Notes under the pieces: generated by a model
What the model was told of the DNA's origin: nothing
The model's database searches: none
Seen by the model: the letters and a program-made list of their open reading frames with translations, nothing else
Assembly: GCA_002368355.1 (NCBI GenBank)
Contig: AP018281.1
Coordinates: forward strand, 3,720,001 to 3,784,000
Direction of reading: 5' to 3'
Length of the DNA: 64,000 bases
DNA from: Chondrocystis sp. NIES-4102
GTDB lineage: Bacteria; Cyanobacteriota; Cyanobacteriia; Cyanobacteriales; Xenococcaceae
Part shown: piece after piece, positions 26,611-37,191 of the stretch
Layout: every line of letters starts with the position of its first letter
Position numbering within the stretch: position 1 is the first letter of the stretch
Program-made: the position numbers and the translations under genes

Positions 26611-26853
26611 CTATGGTGAACTAAACTTATCGCTAATTTTATTAATCAACCAGGTAGAAAATGCGCCTAAAAACAAAATGCCGATCGCTGGGTTAAAAAC
26701 AGGTTGCCAAAGTTTATACCAAAGGTCAAAACCAAGAGGAATATTAAAAGAGCGACCAATGACCGCGAGCGCAAACCAAATAAAGCCAAAAAAGATTAAA
26801 AATACATCCGCCATCAAAATGCGGTTCAACCAAAGGATTACTTTTTGTTTCAT
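26611..26853 (-). CDS. Small membrane protein coupled to trmFO
   Basis: An 80-residue protein starting at the ATG 26851-26853, which overlaps the TGA of trmFO (26850-26852) in an ATGA arrangement. A longer in-frame start at 26892 lies inside trmFO and is less likely. Two hydrophobic helices ([20 protein letters not shown] and [15 protein letters not shown]) flank a loop with [11 protein letters not shown]. No functional motif is visible. Translational coupling to trmFO implies coexpression, not shared function. Confidence 0.75.
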   Translation of the reverse strand: MKQKVILWLNRILMADVFLIFFGFIWFALAVIGRSFNIPLGFDLWYKLWQPVFNPAIGILFLGAFSTWLINKISDKFSSP

Positions 26854-28217
26854 ATAGTTGTTACCATAGTTGGGAATAAAGATTTTTTCCAAGTCTCAAG
26901 ATCAGCAAAAGAGCGATCGCGGTATTGAGCATATCTTTCTTTTTTGCCTTTGACTTTGGTAGATAATGGTGGAATAATCCCAAAATTGGGGGGCATCGGT
27001 TGAAAGTGCTTGGCATTGGCGGAACTTATAAACTCAAACAGTGCGCCCATCATTGTTGTCTTGGGCATAATTATAGGCTGTTTACCCAAAGCCAAACGAG
27101 CAGCATTTGTCCCTGCTAACCAACCACCTGCTGCTGCTGCGGTATATCCTTCTGTCCCTGCTAACTGACCAGCAGCTAAAATTCGATGATTATGCTTAAA
27201 TTGTAAAGTTGATTCTAAAAGTTGAGGGGAATTAATAAAAGTATTGCGGTGCATAACTCCCATGCGTACAAATTCAGCATTTTCCAAACCAGGAATTAAA
27301 CGAAATACTCGTTGTTGTTCTCCCCAACGTAAATTAGTTTGAAAACCTACCATATTCCAAAGTTGACCTGCCTTATCTTCTTGACGCAATTGCACCACCG
27401 CATAAGGACGTTTAACTTTATTTTCAGGGTCACGAAAATCCCCCAAACGAGAGTCAAATAAGCCCACGGGTTTTAGTGGGCCATAACGCATAGTATCTTC
27501 GCCTCGTTGAGCTAATTCTTCGATAGGTAAACAGGCTTCAAAAAATTTAGCACTTTCCCGTTCAAAGTCTTTTAATTCTGCTTGTTCTGCCTGAGCTAAT
27601 TCCTGCTGAAAATGAAGATATTGTTCCTTATTGAGAGGACAATTAAGATAGGCTGCTTCTCCCTTATCATAACGGGAAGCCAAAAAAGCCACATCACGAT
27701 TAATTGATTCACCAACAATAATAGGACTAGCAGCATCAAAAAAGCTCATGTATTCCATCCCCGTAAACTTCTGTAAATCCGAAGCCAATTGAGGACTAGT
27801 CAGGGGACCAGTGGTTAAAACTACAATTTTATCTTGGGGAATTTCAGTAATTTCGGCTCTTTTAAGTTCAATTAAGGGATGCTCCGCTAAAGTACGAGTC
27901 AATTCACTACTAAACACCCCTCTATCTACAGCTAAAGCCCCACCAGCAGGGACAGAGTGAACATCAGCAGTGGCAATAATTTGAGAACCTAGACGACGTA
28001 GCTCTTCATGAAGTAAACCCGCAGCGCGATCGCTACTTTGCGCTCCAAAGGAATTACTACAGACTAATTCTGCTAATTCTGCTGTATGGTGGGCAGGAGA
28101 AGTTCTTACAGGACGCATTTCATATAAGGTTACCGCTACCCCTGCTTGGGCAATTTGCCAGGCTGCCTCTGTTCCTGCCAAACCACCACCGATTACAATT
28201 ACGCTATCTTGGGTCAT
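26850..28217 (-). CDS. trmFO: Methylenetetrahydrofolate--tRNA-(uracil-5-)-methyltransferase
   Basis: A 455-residue FAD protein. The dinucleotide-binding motif [19 protein letters not shown] is at the N-terminus; further hallmarks are [21 protein letters not shown] and [16 protein letters not shown]. TrmFO forms m5U54 in tRNA using methylenetetrahydrofolate and NAD(P)H. The closing ATGA overlap puts the small membrane protein gene in the same message. The size matches other Gid/TrmFO proteins. Confidence 0.96.
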   Translation of the reverse strand: MTQDSVIVIGGGLAGTEAAWQIAQAGVAVTLYEMRPVRTSPAHHTAELAELVCSNSFGAQSSDRAAGLLHEELRRLGSQIIATADVHSVPAGGALAVDRGVFSSELTRTLAEHPLIELKRAEITEIPQDKIVVLTTGPLTSPQLASDLQKFTGMEYMSFFDAASPIIVGESINRDVAFLASRYDKGEAAYLNCPLNKEQYLHFQQELAQAEQAELKDFERESAKFFEACLPIEELAQRGEDTMRYGPLKPVGLFDSRLGDFRDPENKVKRPYAVVQLRQEDKAGQLWNMVGFQTNLRWGEQQRVFRLIPGLENAEFVRMGVMHRNTFINSPQLLESTLQFKHNHRILAAGQLAGTEGYTAAAAGGWLAGTNAARLALGKQPIIMPKTTMMGALFEFISSANAKHFQPMPPNFGIIPPLSTKVKGKKERYAQYRDRSFADLETWKKSLFPTMVTTI

Positions 28218-28300
28218 ACTATCTAGCTGATTCTGCTGTATGATTTACTATAAAAGATTTTGGGTAATTGTTACCAGTGGTTTTTATTTCTTTCTAATTC

Positions 28301-29728
28301 TTACATCTCAAAACTGTTAAAAGATTGATTTAGTTGTTCATTTAAGGGATTAACCTGTAAATCAAGCTTATCGGCAAAAATGTCCAATTCTTCGTTGCTA
28401 ACTCCTAATAAATATTGACTGCCATTTAAGTATTGATAGATTTTTTCATTGCGAAGGTCAATTTTACCATCCCCATTACTGTCACTTTCAATAACACTTG
28501 TCAAGAGATTATCCCTTTGATCATAGGTGTTAGTGGTTATAGTACGAAAATCGATTTTGCCATCTCCATCGTAATCATTTTCAAATACTTCGGTTAAAAG
28601 ATTATCCCTTTGATCGTAGCTTCTTATATTTATCGAACGGTAATCAATGCTATCATTTCCATCATTATTGCTTTCAGAAACACTAGTTAATATATTGCCT
28701 CTTTGATCATAAGTATTAATGCTTGAAGATCGAGAATCAATTTTGCCATCTGCATTGAAATCATTTTCAGAAATAATAGTTAGTTGATTTCCCCTTTGAT
28801 CGTAAGTATTGCTGGTAAAAGAACGATAATCTATCTTGCCATCTCCAAAATTATCACTCTCATAAAGGTCTGTTAACTTATTACCTTTTTGATCATAGGT
28901 ATTGGTGGTGGATGAACGAAAATCAATTTTGCCATCTCCATCATCGTCACTCTCAGAAATGGTAGTTAGTAGATTATCCTTTTGATCATAGGTATTAGTG
29001 ATTGAAGAGCTATAATCAGTTTTGCCATCTCCTTGATTATCAAGTTCAGAAACGCTAGTTAGTATATTACCTTTTCGATCATATGTATTGGTGGTGGATG
29101 AACGAAAATTAATCTTACCATCTCCATCATCGTCACTCTCAGAAATGGTAGTTAATAAATTATCGCTTTGATCATAAGTGTAGGTTTCTGAAGAAAGAGA
29201 ATCGATCTTGCCATCTCCATCACCGTCACTTTCAAAAACTTTAGTTAATATATTGCCTCTTTGATCATAAGTGTTAGTCTCTAAAAAACGATCATTAATT
29301 TTCCCATCAGCTTCGTAATCACTTTCGGAAATGGTAGTTAATAAATTATCGCTTTGATCGTAAGTATAGGTTGTTGAAGAACGATAATCAATTTTGCCAT
29401 CACCTTCGTAATCATTTTCCGAAAAGCTAGATAATATATTGCCCCTTAGATCGTAAGTATTGCTGCTGGAATAAAAATATTCAATCTTGCCATCTCCATC
29501 AAAATCTTGTTTGGAAACGTTAGTAAGTATATTATCTTTTTGATCATAAGTAGTGGTGTAGGAATAACTAGAATCAATCTTGCCATCTGCATTCTCGTCA
29601 TTTTCAGAAATACGAGTAAGTACATTACCTCTTTGATCATAGGTGTATGTCTCTAGAGAAAGAGAATCGAGTTTGCCATCTGAATCTCTATCAACTTTAG
29701 TAGTAATGATTTGAGTAGGGACTTTCAT
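28301..29728 (-). CDS. Repeat protein with alternating YD and Ca-loop motifs
   Basis: A 475-residue protein from the ATG at 29728 (a TTG at 29761 is an alternative). It is built from units of about 31 residues: a YD-type motif (T-Y-D-Q-x-x-N-x-L-T) and an EF-hand/dockerin-like loop (D-x-D-x-D-G-K-I-D). I count 13 YD motifs and 14 acidic loops, one degenerate (DGNDSID). The loops should bind Ca2+, as in dockerins and thrombospondin type 3 repeats; the YD motif recalls RHS repeats that form beta-structured shells. A non-repeat C-terminal tail of about 45 residues may be a cap or secretion signal. There is no N-terminal signal peptide. Function unknown. Confidence 0.75.
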   Translation of the reverse strand: MKVPTQIITTKVDRDSDGKLDSLSLETYTYDQRGNVLTRISENDENADGKIDSSYSYTTTYDQKDNILTNVSKQDFDGDGKIEYFYSSSNTYDLRGNILSSFSENDYEGDGKIDYRSSTTYTYDQSDNLLTTISESDYEADGKINDRFLETNTYDQRGNILTKVFESDGDGDGKIDSLSSETYTYDQSDNLLTTISESDDDGDGKINFRSSTTNTYDRKGNILTSVSELDNQGDGKTDYSSSITNTYDQKDNLLTTISESDDDGDGKIDFRSSTTNTYDQKGNKLTDLYESDNFGDGKIDYRSFTSNTYDQRGNQLTIISENDFNADGKIDSRSSSINTYDQRGNILTSVSESNNDGNDSIDYRSINIRSYDQRDNLLTEVFENDYDGDGKIDFRTITTNTYDQRDNLLTSVIESDSNGDGKIDLRNEKIYQYLNGSQYLLGVSNEELDIFADKLDLQVNPLNEQLNQSFNSFEM

Positions 29729-30134
29729 GATTATTTCTTGATAGGTATTGAAATAAGACAAAGATAACGTTGATCCTGATATTCTAAAAAGGATTAATCA
29801 ATTGAGCAAAAAATTATTTTCTCCCAAAGGGTAGCATTTTAATAAGCAATTTGAGATTAATTTTCCTTTCAATGATCCCCACTTTTTATTTTTCAAGGTA
29901 AGCGAGGATTTTTTCAATTAAACCTATTACTCTTTTTTTTATCTGGTTAAATTCATCCTTTGTCAATACCTGCGCAATATCACTCAATTAGTTCTGCCCT
30001 ACAGTACTAATCTTTAGTAAATCCTAAATATAATTATCTCCATAAATATACTGAAGACATAAAGGGTCAGTAGATTTATCGTAGAAACGCGTTAAGTGTG
30101 TTGCTTAGTAAAAAGCCTTGAGAATAATTAGAGG
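29729..30134. other. Intergenic region upstream of the repeat protein
   Basis: No ORF. It contains the promoter region of the leftward repeat protein gene and then sequence leading to the hairpin at 30174-30208 on the plus strand. T-rich tracts occur at about 29930-29945. Nothing else is recognised. Confidence 0.4.
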
Positions 30135-30208
30135 ATTTAAAACTTAGCAATATCAATGAAGTCGTAAATTAATCCGTGTATTAGCAGCCACTATTACGCG
30201 GTTTTTTT
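30135..30208 (+). ncRNA. Candidate small RNA ending at an intrinsic terminator
   Basis: A plus-strand RNA of about 74 nt is inferred because a strong hairpin with a 7-T tract (30174-30208) lies between two leftward genes and has no plus-strand CDS to terminate. A weak promoter-like pair is present upstream: TTGCTT at 30101-30106 and AATAAT at 30123-30128 with a 16-bp spacer. Sequence similarity to Yfr1, Yfr2, 6S RNA or tmRNA is not seen. The 5' end is a guess from the -10-like string. Confidence 0.3.
30174..30208 (+). terminator. Intrinsic terminator-like hairpin, plus strand
   Basis: CCGTGTATTAG (30174-30184) pairs with CTATTACGCGG (30191-30201) over 11 positions with one T-T mismatch and one G-T wobble, a 6-nt loop, then seven T residues (30202-30208). 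The T tract lies on the plus strand, so it does not serve thrC, which is leftward and ends at 30338. Confidence 0.6.
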
Positions 30209-30337
30209 GTCGGTATAAATGTAATAATTTTTAAGATTTTACCAGTCATCATATAAGTCACTATAACTAGTCAAATCGAAGATAATTTTAGCAACTTAGA
30301 TGATTGACTCTTTAAATTAATGGGATCAATTAAAAGC

Positions 30338-31450
30338 TTAAAATCCCATTACCTTAGCAACTTTCTGGAAATCTGAAGGGATGCCTTGCTTTAATTGATT
30401 CTGACTGTGATCTACCGCAGTGCTAGGATCTTTAAGTCCATTACCTGTTAATACACAGACAACTTTAGCATTATCGGGAACTTGATCTTTAACCTTGAGT
30501 AAACCAGCAACTGAAGCAGCACTAGCAGGTTCACAAAAAACTCCTTCTTCACAAGCCAAAAGACGATAAGCATCTAATATTTCAGCATCAGTTATAGCAT
30601 TAAATTCACCTTGGCTGGCTTCCTTAACAGCGATCGCTTTAGACCAATTAGCAGGATTACCGATTCTAATGGCAGTTGCCAAGGTATCAGGTTTAGCTAC
30701 AGGTGATCCTGAAATAAAAGGGGCAGCCCCAGCAGCTTGAAATCCCATCATTTTAGGTAAACGGGCGCATTTGCCAGCCTGACGGTATTCACAAAAGCCC
30801 ATCCAATAGGCAGTAATATTCCCTGCGTTACCAACAGGAATACACAACCAATCAGGAGCATCGCCTAAAACATCAACTATTTCAAAAGCAGCAGTTTTTT
30901 GTCCTTGAAGACGATAGGGATTTACGGAATTAACTAAAGTAACAGGATAGTTTTCTGAAAGTTCACGGACGATATTTAAAGCATCGTCAAAGTTCCCGTC
31001 TATTGCTATTACTTCTGCCCCATAAAGTAATGCTTGAGCTAGTTTACCCAAAGCTACATAACCATCAGGTATAACCACAAAAGCCTTCATTCCTGCACGA
31101 CGAGCATAGGCTGCTGCTGCTGCGGATGTGTTACCAGTACTTGCGCAAATTACCGCTTTTGCTCCTGACTCCTTGGCTTTTGAAATTGCCATAGTCATAC
31201 CCCGATCTTTAAAACTCCCTGTAGGATTTAGACCGTCATATTTAACATATACCTTTACTCCTCTACCAATATTATTGGCGATCGCTGGAACAGGAATTAG
31301 AGGGGTATTACCTTCTAACAAAGTCACTACGGGAGTAGCTTCAGTTACTGGTAAATAGGTACGATAGGTTTCTATTAAACCCTGCCAATTATTAGCAGTC
31401 TTGGCGATCGTCGGATAGGATAATTGGGTGGCGGGGATACTCAGAGTCAC
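30338..31450 (-). CDS. thrC: Threonine synthase
   Basis: A 370-residue PLP enzyme. The PLP lysine is Lys81 in [13 protein letters not shown]; the phosphate-binding loop [14 protein letters not shown] and C-terminal [13 protein letters not shown] are typical. It converts O-phosphohomoserine to threonine. It belongs to the shorter bacterial/cyanobacterial class of about 350-370 residues. Monocistronic, with an AGCTTTTAGC-type dispersed repeat just upstream (about 31477-31575). Confidence 0.94.
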   Translation of the reverse strand: MTLSIPATQLSYPTIAKTANNWQGLIETYRTYLPVTEATPVVTLLEGNTPLIPVPAIANNIGRGVKVYVKYDGLNPTGSFKDRGMTMAISKAKESGAKAVICASTGNTSAAAAAYARRAGMKAFVVIPDGYVALGKLAQALLYGAEVIAIDGNFDDALNIVRELSENYPVTLVNSVNPYRLQGQKTAAFEIVDVLGDAPDWLCIPVGNAGNITAYWMGFCEYRQAGKCARLPKMMGFQAAGAAPFISGSPVAKPDTLATAIRIGNPANWSKAIAVKEASQGEFNAITDAEILDAYRLLACEEGVFCEPASAASVAGLLKVKDQVPDNAKVVCVLTGNGLKDPSTAVDHSQNQLKQGIPSDFQKVAKVMGF

Positions 31451-31673
31451 AGGATATTTTGGTTAACGTTTTGTAAAAGATCTTTAGCTTTTAGCTTTCT
31501 CCCTCAACAATAATTTTTGTTCTGAGGTTGTTTGTTTTAACCTTATAGCTAATAACTTACGACTAAAAGCTTATTAAACAATAATCGGTGAACAGTGAGC
31601 ATGAGTCAACAGTTTTCTTACTATCAAACTCGTATAAGCTTTTTACACTTAATAACTGCCCACCTTTATTTTT

Positions 31674-33140
31674 TTACTGTTCAATGATTACTTGAGATCT
31701 TATTTTAGCTTGAGTTTTGGTACGTGGAAGAGACTTCGGACTACTATAATTATCCTTACGAGCAGGACGATTTCTCTTTGGTTTGACATCTTTGATAATT
31801 GGTTTATCGAAAGTCTCTTGAGGAATATCCCAATCACCTTTCATCCAATTAGGACAATCACGGTCATAAACCATTTGTAGGGCTGCTGCTGCGATCGCTT
31901 GCGCATCATATTCATCCCCTAAATCTCTAACCAAAGGTAAGAAAGATGCCATTCTTTCCCCTGCTAGAGTTTCTTTGATAGTAGTTTGCAGTTTGCCGAT
32001 GCGTTTTGCTTCTACTTGAGATCGGTTAGGAATAGTAGCTATATCTATAGTTGTTCTTAAACGACGCTCAATTTGCTTGAGGGTACGACGATCTCCCGAA
32101 TGTACCAGGGCGATCGCTGTTCCTGTTTTTCCAGCCCTACCAGTACGTCCAATACGATGGATATAGGTTTCTGTATTATCGGGCAAGTCATAATTGATTA
32201 CATGGCTTAGATCCTGTACATCTAAACCTCTGGCTGCAATATCTGTTGCTACTACCATTTTAATTTTGCCTTCGCGAAAACGTTTGACTAACCGTTCCCG
32301 TTGCATTTGGCTGAGATTACCATGATATTCATCAACACTGTGTCCATATTCTTGTAGCTTGCTTGTTAATTCGCTCGCGGTACGCTTAGTACGAACAAAG
32401 ATTAAAGCTGAATCTGGTTCTTCGATTTCCAAAATTGGCTGCAAGGCTTTGATTTTCTGCCATCCACGAGGCACCATATAAACGTGCTGATCAATTCTGG
32501 TTGGTGCTGCTTCTTTTTGTTTTACTGTAATATATATAGGATCAACTAAAAAGTTTTTGATCAACTCTTTAATTTCTCTCGGCATGGTGGCAGATAAACA
32601 AGCAGTCTGTCTTTCTTTTGGTGTTTGACGAAGAATTTTTTTGATATCGTCAATAAAGCCCATACTCAACATCTCATCGGCTTCATCTAAAATCGCCAAT
32701 TTTAAGGAGTCGAAATTAAGTTCCTGACGTTCTAACAAGTCAATAATTCGCCCAGGTGTTCCCACTACAATTTGAACTCCGCGACGTAATCGGCTAATTT
32801 GTCTTTCAATTGATTGACCACCGTATACAGTTAGGGAGTATATTTTTCTTCCTATAGAGAAATCTTCGATCGCCTGACCTACTTGTTGAGCTAGTTCACG
32901 AGTTGGAGTTAGAATTAATGCTTGGACTGCTTTGTCTTGCGCACTAACAAGTTCTAAAGCTGGCAAAGAAAAGGCTGCGGTTTTACCTGTTCCTGTTTGA
33001 GATTGTCCTACAATGTCTTTCCCTGTAAGTAGGGCTGGTATTGCTTCTTGTTGAATTTGAGTTGGTTCTGTAAATCCAAGCTCTTCTAATTGTGCTACAC
33101 AAGCTGCTGATAATCCTAAATCTTTAAAAGTAGTCGTCAT
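31674..33140 (-). CDS. crhR: DEAD-box RNA helicase, CrhR-like
   Basis: A 488-residue helicase. The Q motif is present (GFTEPTQIQQEAIP), Walker A at 47-54 (SQTGTGKT), DEAD at 152-155, SAT, ARGLDV and HRIGRTGRAG. The overall length and the C-terminal domain after residue 360 match the cyanobacterial redox/cold-regulated CrhR helicases, which anneal and unwind RNA and promote translation at low temperature. The last 60 residues are Lys/Arg/Pro-rich and probably bind RNA. The symbol rests on similarity, not on shown regulation. Confidence 0.88.
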   Translation of the reverse strand: MTTTFKDLGLSAACVAQLEELGFTEPTQIQQEAIPALLTGKDIVGQSQTGTGKTAAFSLPALELVSAQDKAVQALILTPTRELAQQVGQAIEDFSIGRKIYSLTVYGGQSIERQISRLRRGVQIVVGTPGRIIDLLERQELNFDSLKLAILDEADEMLSMGFIDDIKKILRQTPKERQTACLSATMPREIKELIKNFLVDPIYITVKQKEAAPTRIDQHVYMVPRGWQKIKALQPILEIEEPDSALIFVRTKRTASELTSKLQEYGHSVDEYHGNLSQMQRERLVKRFREGKIKMVVATDIAARGLDVQDLSHVINYDLPDNTETYIHRIGRTGRAGKTGTAIALVHSGDRRTLKQIERRLRTTIDIATIPNRSQVEAKRIGKLQTTIKETLAGERMASFLPLVRDLGDEYDAQAIAAAALQMVYDRDCPNWMKGDWDIPQETFDKPIIKDVKPKRNRPARKDNYSSPKSLPRTKTQAKIRSQVIIEQ

Positions 33141-33280
33141 AAGTTATGTTGTTTTTACTTTGATATTTGTCTTTTACACTTTTGGGATTTCTGTACTGCT
33201 ATTTCATTTGAATTCCTAAAGCTGGAACTTGAGGTAATTTAAGTTAGGTATTGATACTCTTACCTGCTAATAAATTAGAA

Positions 33281-34618
33281 TTAGATTTTGGCATAAGCTG
33301 CTACTGGGGCAACTTCTCCATACAGGTCATAAACATCAGCAGCAGTTATATTGACAGAAATGATTGATCCTAGAGTTGCATCACCACGGACATATACCAG
33401 TCCATCTACATCTGGGGCGAATTGAGCAGAGCGACCGATTAACAGACCTGTAGCAGGATGCTCTTGTTCAATTAAAACGTCTAGCTGTTGACCAACGTAA
33501 GCTAAATTTTTAGCAGCAGCAATTGGTTGCTGTACCTGCATCAAAATATCTCTGCGCCTATTACTTACTTGTTGGTCTACCTGATTATCTAAACTGTAGG
33601 CTGGGGTTTCTTCTTCTGGGGAAAATGTAAATACACCTACATGATCAAATTGATGTCTCTCTACAAAATCTACCAAATGTTGAAAATGCGCTTCTGTTTC
33701 TCCTGGGAAGCCAACTATAAAAGTTGTACGCAAGACTGCCCCTGGTAATTCCTGCTTTATTTTGTCAATAATGCTATCATTAACCCTTCCCTGCCAAGGA
33801 CGATTCATAGCTCGCAAGATTTCTGGATGGGAATGTTGTAGAGGTAAATCTAAATAAGGAAGTACATTTGGGGTATCACGAATTGCTGTAATAACTTCAG
33901 GAGTCAAGCCTGTAGGATAAGCGTAGTGAATTCTAATCCACGGAACTGGTACTTTTCCCAACTCCTTGAGTAGCTCTGCTAACATTGGTTTACCGTATAA
34001 GTCTAATCCATAGTTAGTAGTAATTTGGGAAATTAAAATTATTTCCTGCACACCTTCAGAAGCTAAAGACATAGCTTCATTAACAATCGACTCAATAGAG
34101 CGCGATCGCTGTTTACCTCTTAGGTGGGGAATAATACAAAAGGCACATTTATAATCACAACCTTCTGCAACTCTTAAATAAGCTACTCCTTCAGTAGTCG
34201 TACGATAACGCGGAATAGTTTCATCTGCTATATAAACAGGTTCTGCAGTAACCAACTCTACCCTTTCCCCTGTTGTAGTGCGCTCGATAACCTCGACAAT
34301 TTTATGATAATCTCCACTACCAACCACTGCTACAGCTTCGGGGATCTCGGCTAAAAGTTCTCCTTGAAAGTGCTGTGCCATGCAGCCTGTAATAACAATT
34401 TTTTTATCTGCCTCAGCTAATTCTACCAAGGTACGAACTGATTCTTCCCTGGCTTCTTGAATAAAACTACAAGTATTAACAATTACGTAATCTGCTAGTT
34501 CTTCATTGGAATCTATTTGATATCCTGCTTGAGCTAGCAACCCTAGCATATGTTCTGAATCTATACGGTTTTTTTCACATCCCAAGTGGGATATAGCTAT
34601 AGTTGGCTTATTTGCCAT
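33281..34618 (-). CDS. rimO: Ribosomal protein S12 methylthiotransferase RimO
   Basis: A 445-residue radical-SAM methylthiotransferase. The N-terminal UPF0004 domain has Cys14, Cys50 and Cys79 for the auxiliary cluster; the radical-SAM Cys154, Cys158 and Cys161 occur in [13 protein letters not shown] domain closes the protein (after about residue 375). The [16 protein letters not shown] start and [13 protein letters not shown] are RimO rather than MiaB features. It adds a methylthio group to an aspartate of S12. The gap to the crhR-like start is 140 bp. Confidence 0.93.
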   Translation of the reverse strand: MANKPTIAISHLGCEKNRIDSEHMLGLLAQAGYQIDSNEELADYVIVNTCSFIQEAREESVRTLVELAEADKKIVITGCMAQHFQGELLAEIPEAVAVVGSGDYHKIVEVIERTTTGERVELVTAEPVYIADETIPRYRTTTEGVAYLRVAEGCDYKCAFCIIPHLRGKQRSRSIESIVNEAMSLASEGVQEIILISQITTNYGLDLYGKPMLAELLKELGKVPVPWIRIHYAYPTGLTPEVITAIRDTPNVLPYLDLPLQHSHPEILRAMNRPWQGRVNDSIIDKIKQELPGAVLRTTFIVGFPGETEAHFQHLVDFVERHQFDHVGVFTFSPEEETPAYSLDNQVDQQVSNRRRDILMQVQQPIAAAKNLAYVGQQLDVLIEQEHPATGLLIGRSAQFAPDVDGLVYVRGDATLGSIISVNITAADVYDLYGEVAPVAAYAKI

Positions 34619-35138
34619 TCTCTATCCTAATTTTAAAGACCAATACCAATAATGTTGTTAATTTCTAAATTTGGCAGAAACTACTTACTGCTTAAATTGC
34701 CAAAGTAACTTCTACCATTGGTCAGACACAATATCTTGCTTGGAGTGTAAACCCCTGGTCTTGAACAACTATATAAACATAAATATTTAGACATTTAGAC
34801 CAACTGTTGGATTATACTCTCAAGTTTCGCGGCGGATCAGGAGCAAACCCCAAACAGTTATGTATTCCGCAAAACTATTTATGATTCAAGACACCGATTC
34901 TGACGGGTTTTGAATATTGGGCTATTAAACATATCTAGTCAGATACGTAAATAACCTTTTCGTTAAAATATATTAACAGATAAACAGACGAGTGGGAATT
35001 AAAAGTAGCAAAATCACAGCATTTATTTAAAAAATTCCTGATAGAGGATAGTTGATGAGACTATATACAGTATCCAGCGTTGTCTGAGATAATAATAACT
35101 TTTGAAAAGGAGAAAAAATTAGGCGTGGTGGAGTCAAA
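34619..35138. other. Divergent intergenic region rimO / btpA
   Basis: 520 bp without ORF. A short CG-richer segment (TTTCGCGGCGGATCAGGAGC at about 34827-34846) stands out in otherwise AT-rich DNA. A GGAG near 35109 and GTGGAG near 35128 lie before the btpA start. No riboswitch or tRNA is recognised. Confidence 0.4.
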
Positions 35139-35987
35139 GTGGAACTAAAAGAAATTTTTAAAGCAAGTAATCCCGTAATTGGCGTAGTTCATTTATCGCC
35201 CCTACCTACCTCGCCTCGCTGGAAAGGTAAATTACAGGAGGTGATTGAGAGAGCGGAACAGGAAGCGACTGCTTTATCGGCAGGTGGAGTGGATGGCATT
35301 ATCATTGAAAACTTTTTTGATGCTCCTTTTACTAAAGATTGTGTTGATCCTGCGGTAGTTAGTGCTATGACATTAATTGTTGATCGCCTCAAAGGCATGG
35401 TTATGTTACCTATGGGGATCAACGTATTACGCAATGATGCTCGTAGTGCGATGGCGATCGCCAGTTGTACCCAAGTAGATTTTATTCGGGTTAATGTTTT
35501 GACTGGGGTAATGGCAACTGATCAGGGTTTGATTGAAGGTAAAGCTCACGAATTGTTACGATACCGTCGTGAATTAGGTTCAGAAGTAGCTATTTTAGCA
35601 GATGTCTTGGTAAAACACGCTCGACCTTTAGGCACACCCAATCTAACTACTGCGGTTCAAGATACAATTCAAAGAGGTTTAGCGGATGGGGTAATTCTTT
35701 CAGGTTGGTCTACAGGTAGCCCCCCAACTCAAGAGGATTTGGAATTGGCAGCAGCAGCAGCAGGGGAAACTCCTGTGTTTATTGGTAGTGGTGCTAATTG
35801 GGAAAATATTACGCAATTAATGCAAGCAGCAGATGGAGTTATTGTCTCAAGTTCCCTCAAACGCCAAGGCAAAATTACTGAAACTATTGACCCTATTCGC
35901 GTAGCTCAATTTGTGGAGGCTGCTAAATCTGTACCAAAAAAGCTTAATAAAGCAAAAGTTGCTACCTCCCTCACCCAATTCCAGTAA
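35139..35987 (+). CDS. btpA: Photosystem I biogenesis protein BtpA
   Basis: A 282-residue protein starting at GTG 35139. It shows the BtpA-family TIM-barrel pattern: VIGVVHLSPLPTSPRWKG at the start, GVDGIIIENFFDAPF, MLPMGINVLRNDARSAMAIA, DFIRVNVLTG and ADGVILSGWSTGSPP. In Synechocystis BtpA is a peripheral thylakoid protein that stabilises photosystem I reaction-centre proteins at low temperature. The family also occurs outside photosynthetic organisms, so the fold itself is not photosynthesis-specific. The cyanobacterial context supports the assignment. Confidence 0.93.
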   Translation: MELKEIFKASNPVIGVVHLSPLPTSPRWKGKLQEVIERAEQEATALSAGGVDGIIIENFFDAPFTKDCVDPAVVSAMTLIVDRLKGMVMLPMGINVLRNDARSAMAIASCTQVDFIRVNVLTGVMATDQGLIEGKAHELLRYRRELGSEVAILADVLVKHARPLGTPNLTTAVQDTIQRGLADGVILSGWSTGSPPTQEDLELAAAAAGETPVFIGSGANWENITQLMQAADGVIVSSSLKRQGKITETIDPIRVAQFVEAAKSVPKKLNKAKVATSLTQFQ

Positions 35988-36140
35988 CTCAAACTAAATT
36001 TAAACACAAGCTATAATTTGGTCATTCAAAAGCTATTAGGTATTAGCTAAAAATTAATTATTATCTCGCTAACCTACATGATTAGAAGCTAAAAGCCAAA
36101 AGCTGTTATTAAAAATAAATCTATCGATTGATATTTTATT

Positions 36141-37136
36141 ATGCGCCGTCGTCGTTCTCTTCCTTGGATATACCGTTGGTCAAGACCAATTATAGGGGCA
36201 ATAGCTATTGCTGGAATAATTTTAACTGCTTTTTTAACGGTTAAAAAGCTAACTGGAGGCACTCTAGAATGTGGTATAGATGGTGCTGGTGCTGGCTGTG
36301 GTGGGGTGCTTGATAGTGCTTATGCTACTGTATTTGGATTGCCCTTGAGCTTGTATGGTTGTCTTGCTTATATCAGTATGGCAGCTTTTGCCCTTGTACC
36401 CTTAGCTGTTAAAAGTGAAGGACAAAAAGATTTTAAAAAACGTCTAGATAACCTGACTTGGTGGCTATTGTTGGCTGGCAGTATGGCGATGGTAGTATTT
36501 AGTGGCTATTTGATGTATGTCTTGGCTACACAATTGAAAACTACCTGTCCTTACTGTATTGGTTCTGCTTTATTTTCCCTGAGTTTATTAGTTTTAACCA
36601 TCACTGGTAGAGATTGGGAAGATTTGGGACAAATTTTGTTTACTGGTGGAATCGTGGGATTGTTGACCATAGTTGTAACTTTAGGGATTTACTCGAATAT
36701 TAATTCTTCGATCGCCCAAGCTAATGGTACTCAGGAAGTAGTTGATCCTAAGGATGGTAAGATTGCTATCCCACAAATAGTTGAACAACCTGTACCTCCT
36801 TATGGCTGGAAAATTAGTACTATTTCTGGAGAGGCAGAAATTGCTTTAGCTAAACATTTAACTGCAACTGGGGTAAAAAGCTATGGTGCTTTTTGGTGTC
36901 CTCACTGCTTTGAGCAGAAAGAGTTGTTTGGCAAAGAGGCTGCTGCTGAAATTAATTATATTGAATGCGATCCTCAAGGTAAAAATCCACAGCGCGATGT
37001 ATGTGTTGCTAAAGGAATTCAATCTTTCCCCACTTGGGAAATTGATGGAAAATTGAATCCTGGTGTGAAACTTTTGGATGAATTGGCAAAATTATCTAAG
37101 TATGAGGGAGATAAGAAATTTAAGTATAAGTTATAG
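36141..37136 (+). CDS. VKOR-thioredoxin fusion (disulfide-forming enzyme)
   Basis: A 331-residue protein. Five membrane helices contain the VKOR domain: loop cysteines Cys44 and Cys53, and the active CPYC at 136-139 next to quinone. A C-terminal thioredoxin-like domain has FWCPHC (Cys253, Cys256) plus two more cysteines further on. VKOR reoxidises its fused thioredoxin partner by passing electrons to quinone, driving disulfide formation in periplasmic or lumenal proteins. The fusion is normal for cyanobacteria and chloroplasts. The small two-cysteine secreted proteins at 4797-5970 would be plausible substrates, but only as inference. Confidence 0.93.
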   Translation: MRRRRSLPWIYRWSRPIIGAIAIAGIILTAFLTVKKLTGGTLECGIDGAGAGCGGVLDSAYATVFGLPLSLYGCLAYISMAAFALVPLAVKSEGQKDFKKRLDNLTWWLLLAGSMAMVVFSGYLMYVLATQLKTTCPYCIGSALFSLSLLVLTITGRDWEDLGQILFTGGIVGLLTIVVTLGIYSNINSSIAQANGTQEVVDPKDGKIAIPQIVEQPVPPYGWKISTISGEAEIALAKHLTATGVKSYGAFWCPHCFEQKELFGKEAAAEINYIECDPQGKNPQRDVCVAKGIQSFPTWEIDGKLNPGVKLLDELAKLSKYEGDKKFKYKL

Positions 37137-37191
37137 AAACAAGGATCAAGATGATTTATAGCTAATTTTTAGTTGTAGCTAGAAATAAATG

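Noticed and set aside
29761-30338. Terminator of thrC at 30174-30208
   Set aside because: The T tract is on the plus strand whereas thrC is transcribed leftward, and the hairpin lies over 100 bp past its stop.
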